The position numbers and the translations under genes were made by a program. From NCBI GenBank assembly GCA_002331625.1, contig DCZN01000046.1:17425-59842 (forward strand): 42,418 bases of DNA, in the 5' to 3' direction. Shown here one piece after another: positions 18,644 through 28,312 of the stretch (within the stretch, counting starts at the first letter, position 1; each line of letters begins with the position of its first letter). The notes below the pieces were generated by a model. It was not told the origin of the DNA. It made no database searches and saw nothing but the letters and a program-made list of their open reading frames with translations. The DNA is from Nitrospira sp. UBA2083. GTDB taxonomy: Bacteria; Nitrospirota; Nitrospiria; Nitrospirales; Nitrospiraceae.

Positions 18644-19420
18644 ATGGGTAAGGTTATAGCTGTCGCGAATCAAAAAGGTGGGGTTGGAAAGACCACCACG
18701 GCGATAAATCTGGCGTCATCCGTAGCTCTGGAGGGCAAGTCAGTGCTGTTGATTGATCTCGACCCTCAGGGCAACGCAACTAGTGGTCTGGGGATCGACC
18801 AGAAAACCCTAAAGGGGAGCACCTATAGCTGCCTTGTGAAGAGTACGACGATGCAGGAATCCATAGTTGAGACACTCGTTTCAGGACTCTCGCTCTTACC
18901 TACCAACGCAGACCTTGCAGGAGCTGAAGTTGAACTAGCCAATGTTGAAGAACGTGAAGGACACCTTCGATCAATTCTTACCGAGGTGAGGCTACAATAT
19001 GATTTCGTGTTTCTCGACTGTCCGCCGGCACTTGGTATTCTGACGATCAATGCACTTACGGCTGCCGACTCGGTCTTGGTACCGGTTCAATGTGAATACT
19101 ATGCGATGGAAGGTCTCAGTCGACTTATTGGGAGCATCGATCTCGTTCGCCAGTCCTATAATCCAGACTTGGAGATCGAGGGGATTGTTCTCACGATGTT
19201 TGATTCTCGCATTAGCCTCTCCAGACAAGTCGCCGATCAGATTAGGTCTCACTTCGTCGAGAAGGTCTATCAGGCCGTGATTCCTCGCAATGTTGCGCTC
19301 GCAGAAGCGCCAAGTTATGGTCGTCCCGGCATTTTATACAATGTCGCATCGGCAGGGTCTCAATCATACGTATCTCTAGCTAAGGAGTTTATTGGCCATG
19401 GAGAAAAAGGCGCTCGGTAA
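18644..19420 (+). CDS. parA: Chromosome-partitioning ATPase ParA (Soj)
   Basis: Walker-type ATPase that moves the ParB-parS complex over the nucleoid. It has the deviant Walker [12 protein letters not shown] (residues 9-19), [16 protein letters not shown] and the FLDCPP Walker B. 258 residues, the short chromosomal type without a DNA-binding N-terminal domain. The ATG at 18644 has AGGAG eight bases upstream. The frame runs back to a GTG inside parS site 2, which is rejected as a start. parB overlaps its end by 23 bp. Confidence 0.97.
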   Translation: MGKVIAVANQKGGVGKTTTAINLASSVALEGKSVLLIDLDPQGNATSGLGIDQKTLKGSTYSCLVKSTTMQESIVETLVSGLSLLPTNADLAGAEVELANVEEREGHLRSILTEVRLQYDFVFLDCPPALGILTINALTAADSVLVPVQCEYYAMEGLSRLIGSIDLVRQSYNPDLEIEGIVLTMFDSRISLSRQVADQIRSHFVEKVYQAVIPRNVALAEAPSYGRPGILYNVASAGSQSYVSLAKEFIGHGEKGAR

Positions 19421-20246
19421 AGGCCTCGACGCTCTCTTACCCCCCTCGAAGGTGAACCGTCCTGCAGAGCCCGCCGATGTTCAGCGGATTCGGATCGACG
19501 ATATTGTGCCCAATCGCTACCAACCACGACAGACATTTCCGCCCGACGAACTCGCCGAACTCACCGCCTCCATTAAAGAAAGCGGCGTCATTCAACCCAT
19601 TGTGGTCCGCCGAAAAGGCGATGGAATCTTTGAACTCATTGCGGGCGAACGACGATGGCGGGCGTCAAAAGAAGCCGGCCTTGCTGTTATCCCGGCCGTG
19701 ATCAAAAATTGCACGGACCAGGAGTCGTTACTCCTCGCATTAGTAGAGAATCTTCAACGAGAAGACTTGAATCCGATGGAGACAGCCCGTGCCTATTCAC
19801 GGATGATGAAAGAATTCGGCCTGACACAGGAGGCCGTCGCCACCAAGGTCGGCCGCGACCGGTCATCAGTAGCCAACTTTGTTCGACTCACGCACCTTCC
19901 CCTCGATCTTCAGGCCCTCATCGAGGGAGGCACCTTATCGACCGGCCATGCGAAGGCACTCTTGAGTCTCCAATCACCGGACGACCAGATCCGCCTTGGG
20001 AAAATGGTCGCTCTGAACGGCCTTTCGGTTCGAGAAACTGAAAAACTCGTCGAGCACTCCCTGATGGGCAAGAAGCCTCATGGCAAAGCCGTCCGTAGCA
20101 CTCAATGGGCAGACCTCGAGGCGCGACTCCAAAAGCGCCTGGGTACGAAAGTCACCGTCCATCCCCAGAAGCGCGGAGGAAAACTCGTGATACACTATTT
20201 CTCATCAGAGGAACTGGAGGGCGTCGTTGACACCCTCCTCGGGTAA
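19398..20246 (+). CDS. parB: Chromosome-partitioning protein ParB (Spo0J), CTPase
   Basis: Binds parS and spreads as a CTP-dependent clamp. The N-terminus has the basic peptide [12 protein letters not shown] that stimulates ParA. The ParB/Srx domain follows, with the CTP-contact motif GERRWR (about residue 83), [14 protein letters not shown], the helix-turn-helix [23 protein letters not shown] and a C-terminal dimerisation domain. The ATG at 19398 has AAGGAG ten bases away; a TTG at 19392 is also in frame. It overlaps parA, so they are co-translated. Confidence 0.97.
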   Translation: MEKKALGKGLDALLPPSKVNRPAEPADVQRIRIDDIVPNRYQPRQTFPPDELAELTASIKESGVIQPIVVRRKGDGIFELIAGERRWRASKEAGLAVIPAVIKNCTDQESLLLALVENLQREDLNPMETARAYSRMMKEFGLTQEAVATKVGRDRSSVANFVRLTHLPLDLQALIEGGTLSTGHAKALLSLQSPDDQIRLGKMVALNGLSVRETEKLVEHSLMGKKPHGKAVRSTQWADLEARLQKRLGTKVTVHPQKRGGKLVIHYFSSEELEGVVDTLLG

Positions 20247-20407
20247 CCAGCCCCAGAGGGACCCTGTCCGATAACACGTAGCTGAATATTATGTCTTTTT
20301 CCCCTCACGAACGCTAAATATCTCCCTCGAACCGACCGATACGAGTCATAACGGCAGTACGCCGTGTACTCCCCAAAGGGGACCACATTGTGAGAGGAGG
20401 CGATCGT

Positions 20408-20899
20408 ATGTGGAAAGACAAACAGGACGGGAGACGGTCGGAGGACGTTGACCTTGAAGGACACAGTTCGTCCCTGGATACTGCGAGGTCGGATAACAGT
20501 CATGATGTCAGTGCCTTCGTGGGCAAAGGTGTCGTGTTCAAGGGCACGATCACCTACAACGGCACAGTTCGCATCGACGGCACCCTCGAGGGGGAAATTC
20601 ATACAGACGGCGTTCTGCTGGTCGGAGAGGATGCAGTACTCAATGCCAAAGTCACAGCCGGTACGGTTGTCTGTAAGGGCAAGATCACCGGAGACATTCA
20701 CGCAAGAGAAAAGATGAAACTCCGAGCACCCGCCGTCATAAACGGTGGACTGACCACCCCCATGTTGTCGATGGAGGAAGGTGTCCTGTTTAACGGAACC
20801 TTAGAGATGGAGCAACAGGTCCAGCCAGTTCATCGAGAAATTCCGCTCCATCCAGTAGGACCCAACAGCGAGCCGACCCTCCGGAGGGTCAACGCCTAA
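20408..20899 (+). CDS. Bactofilin 1
   Basis: Bactofilins are self-polymerising right-handed beta-helix cytoskeletal proteins. The core (about residues 38-135) has the short-period repeat pattern GKGVVFKGTITYNGTVRIDG, LEGEIHTDG and so on, flanked by a disordered charged N-terminus and a Pro-containing tail. 163 residues. The ATG at 20408 has AGGAGG seven bases upstream; a GTG at 20390 is in frame but less well placed. It lies 161 bp after parB, and a second bactofilin follows. Confidence 0.9.
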   Translation: MWKDKQDGRRSEDVDLEGHSSSLDTARSDNSHDVSAFVGKGVVFKGTITYNGTVRIDGTLEGEIHTDGVLLVGEDAVLNAKVTAGTVVCKGKITGDIHAREKMKLRAPAVINGGLTTPMLSMEEGVLFNGTLEMEQQVQPVHREIPLHPVGPNSEPTLRRVNA

Positions 20900-21026
20900 T
20901 TAGGCACGAACGCCACTCGGGTGTGGCAAACATACGACTCTGATTGTCGCTGAAGGTCTCCCGACAGCCGAGACTTTTTGCAGCACTCCTTCGTGGGTTA
21001 CCTTCAACAAGGAGCATGAAAAGCTG

Positions 21027-21473
21027 ATGTGGGCGATAGGAGAAAAACAAGCTTCCGACACCGCGACGGAAGAGAATTTTACCTTCTTGAGTAAAGGGGT
21101 TGATTTTAAAGGGATTATCAACTTCGATGGAACCATCCGCATCGACGGCCGAGTGGAGGGAGAAGTCCGCACAACCGGCACCCTTATTATCGGAGAACAA
21201 GCTGTCATCAAAGGCATTATTTCTGCCGGGGTCTTAATGACTAGTGGCAAGATCAACGCAACCGTCACCGCTACGGCCAAAATCCACATTCAAAAACCAG
21301 GGGTTCTCATCGGGGATATCCGCACTCCAGGGATCTCGATTGAAGACGGGGCTCACTTTCATGGCATGTGCGACATGGGTGCGCATAAGTGGGTGGACGA
21401 GCATTCCACGGCTCAGAAAAATATTCACGATCCTGCGCTGTATCGTGGAAAGGCACGATCCGTCGACCTCTAG
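21027..21473 (+). CDS. Bactofilin 2
   Basis: 148 residues, paralogous to the upstream gene in the core (FLSKGVDFKGIINFDGTIRIDGRVEGEVRT...). N-terminal extension is short and the tail ends with basic residues. The AAGGAG site is 12 bases from the ATG. A four-codon frame (ATG at 21016) ends in a TGA that overlaps this ATG, so re-initiation is possible. Role: cytoskeletal polymer, perhaps together with bactofilin 1. Confidence 0.88.
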   Translation: MWAIGEKQASDTATEENFTFLSKGVDFKGIINFDGTIRIDGRVEGEVRTTGTLIIGEQAVIKGIISAGVLMTSGKINATVTATAKIHIQKPGVLIGDIRTPGISIEDGAHFHGMCDMGAHKWVDEHSTAQKNIHDPALYRGKARSVDL

Positions 21474-21509
21474 CCCTTTACCCTCCTCTCTAGATACAAT
21501 ACCGGCACG

Positions 21510-22592
21510 ATGACTCGGAAGACCGTTCTTCTCGGGATGAGTGGTGGTGTTGACAGCTCCGTCGCAGCGGCGCTGCTCGTCCAACAAGGCTATGACGTTC
21601 ACGGCGTTACCCTTCAGGTCTGGGAACATGAGGACGAATCCACCGCTGCCTCAAAAAAATGGCAGGAACGCGGTTGCTGTAAAATCGGTATCGCCAAACA
21701 CGTTGCACAACTCCTGCATATTTCACACGAGGTCGTTGACACTCGACAAACATTTCGGACTGCAGTGATTGACGACTTTCTCCGAGGCTATACGGCCGGC
21801 ACAACACCGAACCCCTGTGTCCGTTGTAACGAGCGGGTCAAAATACATTCACTCATCGCTCTGGCAACCGAGCGCCAGTTTGACTTTGCCGCCACCGGCC
21901 ATTACGCTCGCCTCCGCGACACACGGGGCTTCACAACCCTGTCCCGTCCAGTGGATCATCGCAAAGATCAAACGTATTTTCTCTATCGCCTCCAACGTCA
22001 GTGGTTACCACAGCTGCTCTTTCCCCTCGGAACCCTTCATAAGTCAGATGTCTGGAAACAGGCCGAGGCGATGGGACTGCCTGCCGACGAACTCAAGGAA
22101 AGCCAAGAAATTTGTTTCGTGAGCCAGGGGGATTATCGAACCTTCATCGCGAAAGAAGCACCGGACGCAAACAAACCCGGCCTTTTTGTCGACGAAGCCG
22201 GGCGCCCATTGGGCCAGCACGATGGCATTGCCTTCTACACGCCCGGCCAGCGTCGGGGGCTCGGTATTGCCACTGGCCACCGCCTCTATGTTCAACAGGT
22301 CCAGCCTGCGACAAATACAGTTCTCCTCGGCACGGACGAGTCACTCCATACACAGGAATGTATGATAGGCGATCTGAACCTCTTTGACCCAACCATCCTA
22401 TCCGGAGAGGTACACGTCGACGTCAAGGTACGCTATGCGACCCCCCCAACACCGGCTATCCTCACTCCGCTCAGCCCATTAACACTCCGCGTCCAATTTC
22501 ACCGGCCACAACGAGCCCTCAGTCCCGGACAATCGGCAGTCTTTTACCGTGGGGACGACGTGCTTGGTGGCGGTATTATTCAACCGTTTTGA
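21510..22592 (+). CDS. mnmA: tRNA-specific 2-thiouridylase MnmA
   Basis: Adds sulfur to the 2-position of wobble U34 in Lys, Glu and Gln tRNAs. PP-loop ATPase motif GMSGGVDSS (residues 9-17); catalytic cysteines in NPCVRC (Cys103) and QEICFVSQGDYR (Cys202), matching the two E. coli catalytic positions. 360 residues, full length. It completes the set mnmE, mnmG and mnmA within 8 kb; the tRNAs Lys and Glu, two of the classic substrates, are also encoded in this window. Confidence 0.97.
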   Translation: MTRKTVLLGMSGGVDSSVAAALLVQQGYDVHGVTLQVWEHEDESTAASKKWQERGCCKIGIAKHVAQLLHISHEVVDTRQTFRTAVIDDFLRGYTAGTTPNPCVRCNERVKIHSLIALATERQFDFAATGHYARLRDTRGFTTLSRPVDHRKDQTYFLYRLQRQWLPQLLFPLGTLHKSDVWKQAEAMGLPADELKESQEICFVSQGDYRTFIAKEAPDANKPGLFVDEAGRPLGQHDGIAFYTPGQRRGLGIATGHRLYVQQVQPATNTVLLGTDESLHTQECMIGDLNLFDPTILSGEVHVDVKVRYATPPTPAILTPLSPLTLRVQFHRPQRALSPGQSAVFYRGDDVLGGGIIQPF

Positions 22593-22727
22593 TCCTCTTG
22601 GCCTCGACCTTGATCTTGACTTGTCCATGAATCTTCTATAGCCTTTCTCACAAATAAGAGGAGTTTCTTCTGCCCAGGCAACCGTCCATGGACAGATGAA
22701 ACCGCTATATTTTCATCCGAGGGATTC

Positions 22728-23012
22728 ATGTTCGGCTCATTTGGTTGGATGGAGTTGCTCCTAATCTTGATCATTGTATTGATCATTTTCGGAGCAGGTA
22801 AACTGCCTCAATTGGGGGAAGGACTCGGAAAAGCCATCAAGGGCTTCAAAAAGTCCGTGCACGAAGCCGATGCAATCGATGTCACACCAGGGGACCAGCC
22901 TCTGCATACCGACTCGCAAGCTGCACCTACGGCTCACGTCACTGCGCACTCTGAAACAAAACCAACGTCGTCACCCTCCGCAGCCCAACCAAGTCAGGTG
23001 AAGCAAGGCTAA
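22728..23012 (+). CDS. tatA: Twin-arginine translocase subunit, TatA/E family (1)
   Basis: 94 residues: short periplasmic N-terminus (MFGSFGW), one transmembrane helix (about 8-23), the FGAGKLPQLGEGLG hinge, an amphipathic helix KAIKGFKKSV, and an unstructured Ser/Pro/Thr-rich tail. TatA forms the pore-like assembly that exports folded proteins. GAGGGA precedes the ATG. No tatC is in the window. Confidence 0.92.
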   Translation: MFGSFGWMELLLILIIVLIIFGAGKLPQLGEGLGKAIKGFKKSVHEADAIDVTPGDQPLHTDSQAAPTAHVTAHSETKPTSSPSAAQPSQVKQG

Positions 23013-23077
23013 GAATCCCCGGACTGTTGATGACAACACAACGAAACACCATTACACTTTTACGTCCCTTGTGAACC

Positions 23078-23377
23078 ATGTTCGGACTGGGAGCGAGCGA
23101 GATCCTTATTATTTTGGTCATCGCCTTCCTCCTCTTTGGCCCAAAGCAACTCCCAGAAGTCGGACGCCAAGTCGGTAAAGCCATTAAGGGTTTCAAAGAT
23201 ACGGCTGACGACCTCCGAAAGTCGGTCGAACCAGAACTGAATCTCATTCAGCAGGAAGTGAAAATGGTTGAACAGGACTTCCAAGCCTCCATGAAAGAAG
23301 CCGAAGAAGAGATCACCGCGGCTCAAACACCAGCAGATCCGAGTTCCGAATCACTCACAAAGTTGGGCTCTGCGTGA
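23078..23377 (+). CDS. Twin-arginine translocase subunit, TatA/B-like (2)
   Basis: 99 residues. A transmembrane helix begins at GASEILIILVIAFLLFGPKQLP, followed by the amphipathic helix VGKAIKGFKDTADDLRKSVEPEL and a longer acidic helical region. The polar Glu in the transmembrane helix (SEIL), the GPKQLPE hinge and the extended helical tail are more TatB-like, while the KAIKGFKD helix is TatA-like. It lies 65 bp after the first Tat gene, so the pair may supply the TatA and TatB functions. Confidence 0.85.
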   Translation: MFGLGASEILIILVIAFLLFGPKQLPEVGRQVGKAIKGFKDTADDLRKSVEPELNLIQQEVKMVEQDFQASMKEAEEEITAAQTPADPSSESLTKLGSA

Positions 23378-23584
23378 CGAGAACGGATCGTTAGACATCA
23401 TCCACCGCTAGGAGAGGGACAGACGCCATACCGACAGACAGAGGCCTCCACCTCACCACGTTTCCTTAACGATCGTCGTATAGCCTAACTCCGCTGTTCA
23501 CCGCCTTGGTGTTGTCCAGCACCTGTGGGCACTAGATACGACACCGTATCGCTTTGGATGACGAAATAAATTGTCGGGCTACGC

Positions 23585-25333
23585 ATGTCTGAAGACAGTA
23601 TGCCAAACAGGAATGCATTTGAAACACACGACATCCGTGACTCGAAAAAGAAAGTTTCGTGCAGCGTTATCGCCACCATATGCCTCGTCATGTTTAGTAC
23701 CGCCGCACAGGCCGCTTTCCAGCTCCCAGAAGGAGAAAAAATCACCAATCCAATTGTCATCGGGCGTGGTATTCCACAAAAAGAAGCCTATGAACCATTC
23801 GACCCGAAGATTGGCAGAAACTTTGATCTCCGAAACCTGTGGATGCGCGCGGACCTTCGGGTGCGACCTGAATACCGCAACAACGTCTGTTTCGGTGGAG
23901 GTATCGGGCTTGGGGGAAACTGCAATGTGGTCAATGCCACCGCCACGGCCAATAACATTGCCGGAAAGGCCAATGATCAATTTGTCCAGCAAATGACGCG
24001 CTTGGGCATCGGCTATGACCTTTCGCCGGACGTCAACTTTTACCTGGAGTTCATTGATTCTCGCACCTGGGGTGGCAACGGCACGCCAGTCGGCGCCGGA
24101 GGCGCAGGGAATAATGGAGACCCCATTATCCATACCTGCGGTTCGACACCAGCCCAGGGTGGGAGACCGGTCTGTTCCCTCGGAATACGAGCTGGTTACA
24201 TGCTGATCCGTAATTTTGCCGGTGTCCAGGGCCTCGGCTTGAAGGCGGGCCGACAGTATCTCGTCTTCGGCGACCAGAGCCTGTTCGGCCACTTTGATTG
24301 GGCCAACACAGGATTCTCGTTTGACGGAATCATGATGCAATATAGCACTAGCATCATCGACACGCACGCGGGATGGTTTCGCACGGCAGAAACAGACCTC
24401 GTACAAGGAGCGGCCCTTGGCAGCGGTAACCCGAACATCACCAACGGAACAGTCAGTCCCACAAGTCCGGCAAAAAATGCCGCTGGCGACGCCGACCTCT
24501 TTATCATTTACAACCAGATTAAAGCGGTCCCTGGATTCCTCATTGAGCCATTCTATGTGTACTACAAGAACAATCTTGGGGGAGGCGACATTTCTTCTCA
24601 AGGGCTGGGTACCCCGAAGCACGGTAATCAAACCCGCCATACGATTGGTAATCGCATCGCGATGAAGAAGGGCTATTTTGATGCCTCCAGCGAAGTGGTC
24701 TATCAATTCGGACAGATGGGGGACACCGCTGCCAGTGCCAGCAGCCTATGCGGAGAACCTGGCGGCGAGGGAAAGTGCCTCCACATCAATGCCTGGGCTA
24801 CCCGAAACTGGATCGGATATACGGCGTTCAACCTGCCGGGTAAACCTCGCATCGCCTTCAATTTCGACTATGCCTCTGGAGACGGCCGGGCGAACTGTAC
24901 GCTAAATTCTGCCTACGGCCCGTGCGGAACAGCGAACACGTTTGAAAACTTCTTCCCGACGAATCATATTCATATGGGCTACCTGGATGTGATGGCGTGG
25001 AAAAACATGATGAGTTTCTCGGGAAACTTTCAGGCGCGCGTGACCAAGGACGATCATATCGAGGTGTGGTATACGAACCTGCATCTCGCCAATGCGAGGG
25101 ATAATTGGTATCGCGCAAGCCAGGGCGTCTATGTTTTCTCACGGCCGGACAACACCGTGACCCATATTGGTGACGAGGTGGATGTCGTATGGACTCATTT
25201 CTTTATGAACGGGATGGTCGCCTTTCAAGGCGGCTATGGGCATCTATTCCCTGGTCCGTATATTTCCCACAACTTGGGACGCCATGCCGTTGGTCAAGAT
25301 TGGGCCTATGCACAGCTCTGGATAAACTTTTAA
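23585..25333 (+). CDS. Outer-membrane beta-barrel, alginate-export (AlgE) type
   Basis: 582 residues. A signal peptide with a long basic n-region (SKKKVSC) and cleavage near AQA-AF is followed by a barrel-like protein: alternating aromatic-hydrophobic strands (for example FYLEFIDSRTWGG and IAFNFDYASGDG), ending in an aromatic last strand (AQLWINF). These features and the overall pattern match the alginate-export family, used as porins for organic solutes in many non-alginate producers. Six or more cysteines lie in presumed loops. No heme motif. Start is the ATG at 23585 or 23600; neither has a strong ribosome site. Substrate unknown. Confidence 0.78.
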   Translation: MSEDSMPNRNAFETHDIRDSKKKVSCSVIATICLVMFSTAAQAAFQLPEGEKITNPIVIGRGIPQKEAYEPFDPKIGRNFDLRNLWMRADLRVRPEYRNNVCFGGGIGLGGNCNVVNATATANNIAGKANDQFVQQMTRLGIGYDLSPDVNFYLEFIDSRTWGGNGTPVGAGGAGNNGDPIIHTCGSTPAQGGRPVCSLGIRAGYMLIRNFAGVQGLGLKAGRQYLVFGDQSLFGHFDWANTGFSFDGIMMQYSTSIIDTHAGWFRTAETDLVQGAALGSGNPNITNGTVSPTSPAKNAAGDADLFIIYNQIKAVPGFLIEPFYVYYKNNLGGGDISSQGLGTPKHGNQTRHTIGNRIAMKKGYFDASSEVVYQFGQMGDTAASASSLCGEPGGEGKCLHINAWATRNWIGYTAFNLPGKPRIAFNFDYASGDGRANCTLNSAYGPCGTANTFENFFPTNHIHMGYLDVMAWKNMMSFSGNFQARVTKDDHIEVWYTNLHLANARDNWYRASQGVYVFSRPDNTVTHIGDEVDVVWTHFFMNGMVAFQGGYGHLFPGPYISHNLGRHAVGQDWAYAQLWINF

Positions 25334-25516
25334 GACAGAATATCTTCACAGCCAGACCAGCAATTGACTTTTTCTCAGAGTAAACTTGCGCTTCGCCTGC
25401 CTAAGTTCATCCAGATAATGCTCAACATTGCTGGTATAAGTCTAGATTCTCAGCACGGTGCACATTGAGGCCTCTCAAGCCAAGGCGAATCAGAAATTCT
25501 TGCTCCACAAGCACCA

Positions 25517-26797
25517 ATGACTGATTCGCCCATGATCCAGAGGGTTTTGACCGCCGGTGCACTAGCGACATGTCTCTTCTTCATTATAAATTTCATTGCG
25601 GTAGCCTTCTTGGGCGGGATCAACGTTGCCCTTGGGCAGAGTCAATTTCGTTCGACCACCATTGAATTTCCCCTCATCGGTCTTCTCATCAGTTTCCTGG
25701 TCTGGCTCCTGGTCTCCGGCCGAACAAAAGAAAGCTTGCTGTTTGTCGGTTCTTTGATCGTTGCACTGGGAGTCGTAGAACTAGGGCTGCGCATCGTCGA
25801 TCACCCCTTATCTCGTCCTGTCATCAACTTCAATCGTTGGTATGAGCCATCCGAACTCTACGGGCACCAATTGGCCAAAAACTTTGAAGGGCTCGGCCCA
25901 CTCCAAGTTCCGGTCAAAATTAATTCCCTCCGGTTTCGCGATGTAGAACACTCTCTTCCCAAACCAGCCGACACCATACGTGTCTTGGCTTTAGGCGACT
26001 CGTTTACCTTTGGATGGGGCGTTTCAGGCGAGCAGACATACCTCAAGCACCTCGAACAGAATCTCCAACACGCAACCCATCGCCGGGCTGAAACCATCAA
26101 TACAGGTGTGCCGGGATGGGGCCTCAACCAGTACTATCTCTGCCTCAAGGAATTTGGCCTCGCATTCACACCCGACATTGTGATTATGGGCTATTACCTG
26201 GACGATCTGACTGGTCCACCAGTCGATAAATTAGGTACAACTTCTAATGCGACGTGGGAGGGAGAACGCCTGGTCACGATGCGGGGAGGTCCACTTCGGC
26301 ACGTCAGACTGTTTAATCTTTTTACGTATCTTTCAGACAACATCAAGCACCGAAACCGGTCGAAGCGCATTCCGTATCTCAATGACCTGCAAGCCCGTCG
26401 GACCACATTGACACAGAAACCCAACTATCTAGCCGCTGATCCTGGACCAGCACCAACTGCGCAGCTGACCAATCTATTAAGAACGCATCTTTCACGCATC
26501 AATACCCTAGTGAACACACGCGGAGCCTCGCTGATCATCGTGCTCATCCCAGATTACGCACAACTGTTTCACCCTGACCTCCAACACATTAATCGCATCA
26601 TGGAATCCGTCTCGCGTGAACTAGGCATATCACTCCTCGATATGACACCGATCTACGAATCGACCGAACCCACTTCAACAAATTATTTCTGGCCGCTGGA
26701 TGCGCATACAAACGAGGTAGGGCATCGGGCACTTGCGGCAGCCCTCACACCGCTCGTGTGCGAGCATCTCAAAACACGTCACGTTCCTTGTTCCTAA
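25517..26797 (+). CDS. Membrane-anchored SGNH/GDSL-family hydrolase
   Basis: 426 residues. Three hydrophobic segments at the N-terminus (about residues 10-35, 48-66 and 72-92) anchor a periplasmic or extracellular domain. The domain has block I LALGDSFTFGWG (nucleophile Ser162), block II Gly in GVPGWGLNQ, and a C-terminal D-x-H pair (Asp395, His397 in WPLDAHTNEVGH). This arrangement is typical of SGNH esterases and of the AlgJ/AlgX-type O-acetyl hydrolases or transferases of exopolysaccharide. The substrate cannot be inferred. Its gene converges with thrH, 32 bp apart. Confidence 0.82.
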   Translation: MTDSPMIQRVLTAGALATCLFFIINFIAVAFLGGINVALGQSQFRSTTIEFPLIGLLISFLVWLLVSGRTKESLLFVGSLIVALGVVELGLRIVDHPLSRPVINFNRWYEPSELYGHQLAKNFEGLGPLQVPVKINSLRFRDVEHSLPKPADTIRVLALGDSFTFGWGVSGEQTYLKHLEQNLQHATHRRAETINTGVPGWGLNQYYLCLKEFGLAFTPDIVIMGYYLDDLTGPPVDKLGTTSNATWEGERLVTMRGGPLRHVRLFNLFTYLSDNIKHRNRSKRIPYLNDLQARRTTLTQKPNYLAADPGPAPTAQLTNLLRTHLSRINTLVNTRGASLIIVLIPDYAQLFHPDLQHINRIMESVSRELGISLLDMTPIYESTEPTSTNYFWPLDAHTNEVGHRALAAALTPLVCEHLKTRHVPCS

Positions 26798-26829
26798 TTC
26801 ATTCGCTGCATTCCATCATACCCCTTTGG

Positions 26830-27450
26830 TTACCCATGTAAACTCGACGCCTCGGACAAGTGTCGTTGGAGTTCGGAATACGTCTGCGTCACAGGAAATC
26901 CTGGAAATTCCTTCGGCAGATGATCCGGCGGTCTAAAGAAAAACCCCTTATCAGCTTCGGCTAGCATGCTGGTGTCGTTATAGGAATCACCGGCCGCCAT
27001 CGTGAAGAAGTTCAGCATTTTAAGCGCAGCCACCGCATGTTTCTTCGGGTTTTCCATCCGCATATGATAATTCACGATGCGGCCCTGTGAATCAATTTCG
27101 AGTTGATTGCAGAAAAGCGTGGGGAAACCCAGTTGTCGCATGAGGGGCTGGGCGAACTGATAGAACGTGTCCGACAAAATAACCACCTGGCACCGCTCCC
27201 GCAGCCATGCGAGGAAGTCTGTCGCCCCTTCTAACGGCCCCATTTTGCCGATCACATCCTGAATATCACTGATCTTCAAGGCGTGATGATCCAGTATGGT
27301 TAACCGTTGCCTCATGAGTTTGTCGTAATCCGGCATCTCGCGGGTCGTGATTTTCAAGTCATCAATACCTGTCTTCGCGGCGACATTAATCCAGATTTCC
27401 GGTACCAGGACTCCCTCCAAATCCAAACACACGACTACCGGCTGCTGCAT
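26830..27450 (-). CDS. thrH: Phosphoserine phosphatase / homoserine phosphotransferase ThrH-type HAD enzyme
   Basis: A HAD-superfamily enzyme of 206 residues with motif I DLEGVLVPEIW (Asp10, with Glu12 in place of the usual Asp), motif II SDT, Lys in PKKHAV and motif IV GDSYND. The DLEGVLVPE form is diagnostic of ThrH, which can remove phosphate from phosphoserine or transfer it to homoserine. AGGAGG stands six bases before the ATG. Cytosolic; monocistronic unless co-transcribed with the upstream YkgJ-type gene. Confidence 0.92.
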   Translation of the reverse strand: MQQPVVVCLDLEGVLVPEIWINVAAKTGIDDLKITTREMPDYDKLMRQRLTILDHHALKISDIQDVIGKMGPLEGATDFLAWLRERCQVVILSDTFYQFAQPLMRQLGFPTLFCNQLEIDSQGRIVNYHMRMENPKKHAVAALKMLNFFTMAAGDSYNDTSMLAEADKGFFFRPPDHLPKEFPGFPVTQTYSELQRHLSEASSLHG

Positions 27451-27496
27451 CCCATTCCTCCTCTGCTCATACGGACCATACTATCCATCAGCTGTG

Positions 27497-28312
27497 TCAC
27501 CTGACATTGCTTGTCGAATTTCCAGAAACCGATTGGCTCAAGAACCGCCAGAGCTTTTCCAGCGCCTGGTCAAATAGCTGAGTACCCCCCCAGGTTTGTT
27601 CACGCTCTTGTTCATGACGCTCGGCCCACTCCAGGATCAAGGGCAATGGAATCAACCGCGTTGAGGTCGTCGCCAATTCTTGCCACAGTAGACCCAGCAC
27701 GGTACTCATCTGTATCGGGACTGGAACGGGCTCAACTGGATTCTTGATCACATCAGCGCATCGATCAGGCGGCGAGAGTACCAATAGCTCTCGGCAGGCG
27801 GCCGGCCTGTGTTCATAAATCGTACATTCCTCATCCTCGAGAAAAGGACACGGGATCCGCAACGCATAGTACGCACGATTCACGTCTTCGAGGATTTGGT
27901 CATCGACTTGCCTCCCCTCCTCACTGAATTCAGCAAGCCGGGGCCATAGCCCGTGCGAAAGGAGCTGAGCCTTTACGTCATGAAGCCGAGCCGAAATCCG
28001 CGTCTGCTGATCGATTGGACAAGAACGAATCCAGTCACGCAAAGCAAAGGCCTCTGGGGCCGATATAGGTACCAGCATTCTGCAACAGGCTGCGCACCCC
28101 CTCTGGCAAGAGGGTGCCTTCCCCTGCTCACTCAATCGGGTCAGCTCGAGCGCCTGGGCTTCTCCCCCAAGACGATGCATCAAAGGGACGATGGCCGACA
28201 CAGGCACAAATCCCGTCGGTACATCCACGGCCGCCGTGACTTGCCCAGCCGACGTATGTAAAGCAATTTCAAACCGTTCAGTCGCAGAGGCGACCATGTT
28301 CTCGTCAGGCAT
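27497..28312 (-). CDS. YkgJ-family cysteine-cluster protein (1)
   Basis: 271 residues. Metal-binding family with cysteine clusters: C69, C73, C76, C77 (CQRGCAACC), then CPFLEDEECTIYEHRPAACREL. The first half (residues 1-60) is an extra domain not seen in the shorter relative at 38273-38890. YkgJ proteins probably bind zinc or an Fe-S cluster, and their function is unknown. It lies upstream of thrH on the same strand, 46 bp away. Confidence 0.85.
   Translation of the reverse strand: MPDENMVASATERFEIALHTSAGQVTAAVDVPTGFVPVSAIVPLMHRLGGEAQALELTRLSEQGKAPSCQRGCAACCRMLVPISAPEAFALRDWIRSCPIDQQTRISARLHDVKAQLLSHGLWPRLAEFSEEGRQVDDQILEDVNRAYYALRIPCPFLEDEECTIYEHRPAACRELLVLSPPDRCADVIKNPVEPVPVPIQMSTVLGLLWQELATTSTRLIPLPLILEWAERHEQEREQTWGGTQLFDQALEKLWRFLSQSVSGNSTSNVR

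Noticed and set aside
23579..24706. 375-residue open frame on the minus strand
   Set aside because: It is antisense to the outer-membrane barrel gene, which has a signal peptide and barrel pattern; the opposite frame has no recognisable domain.
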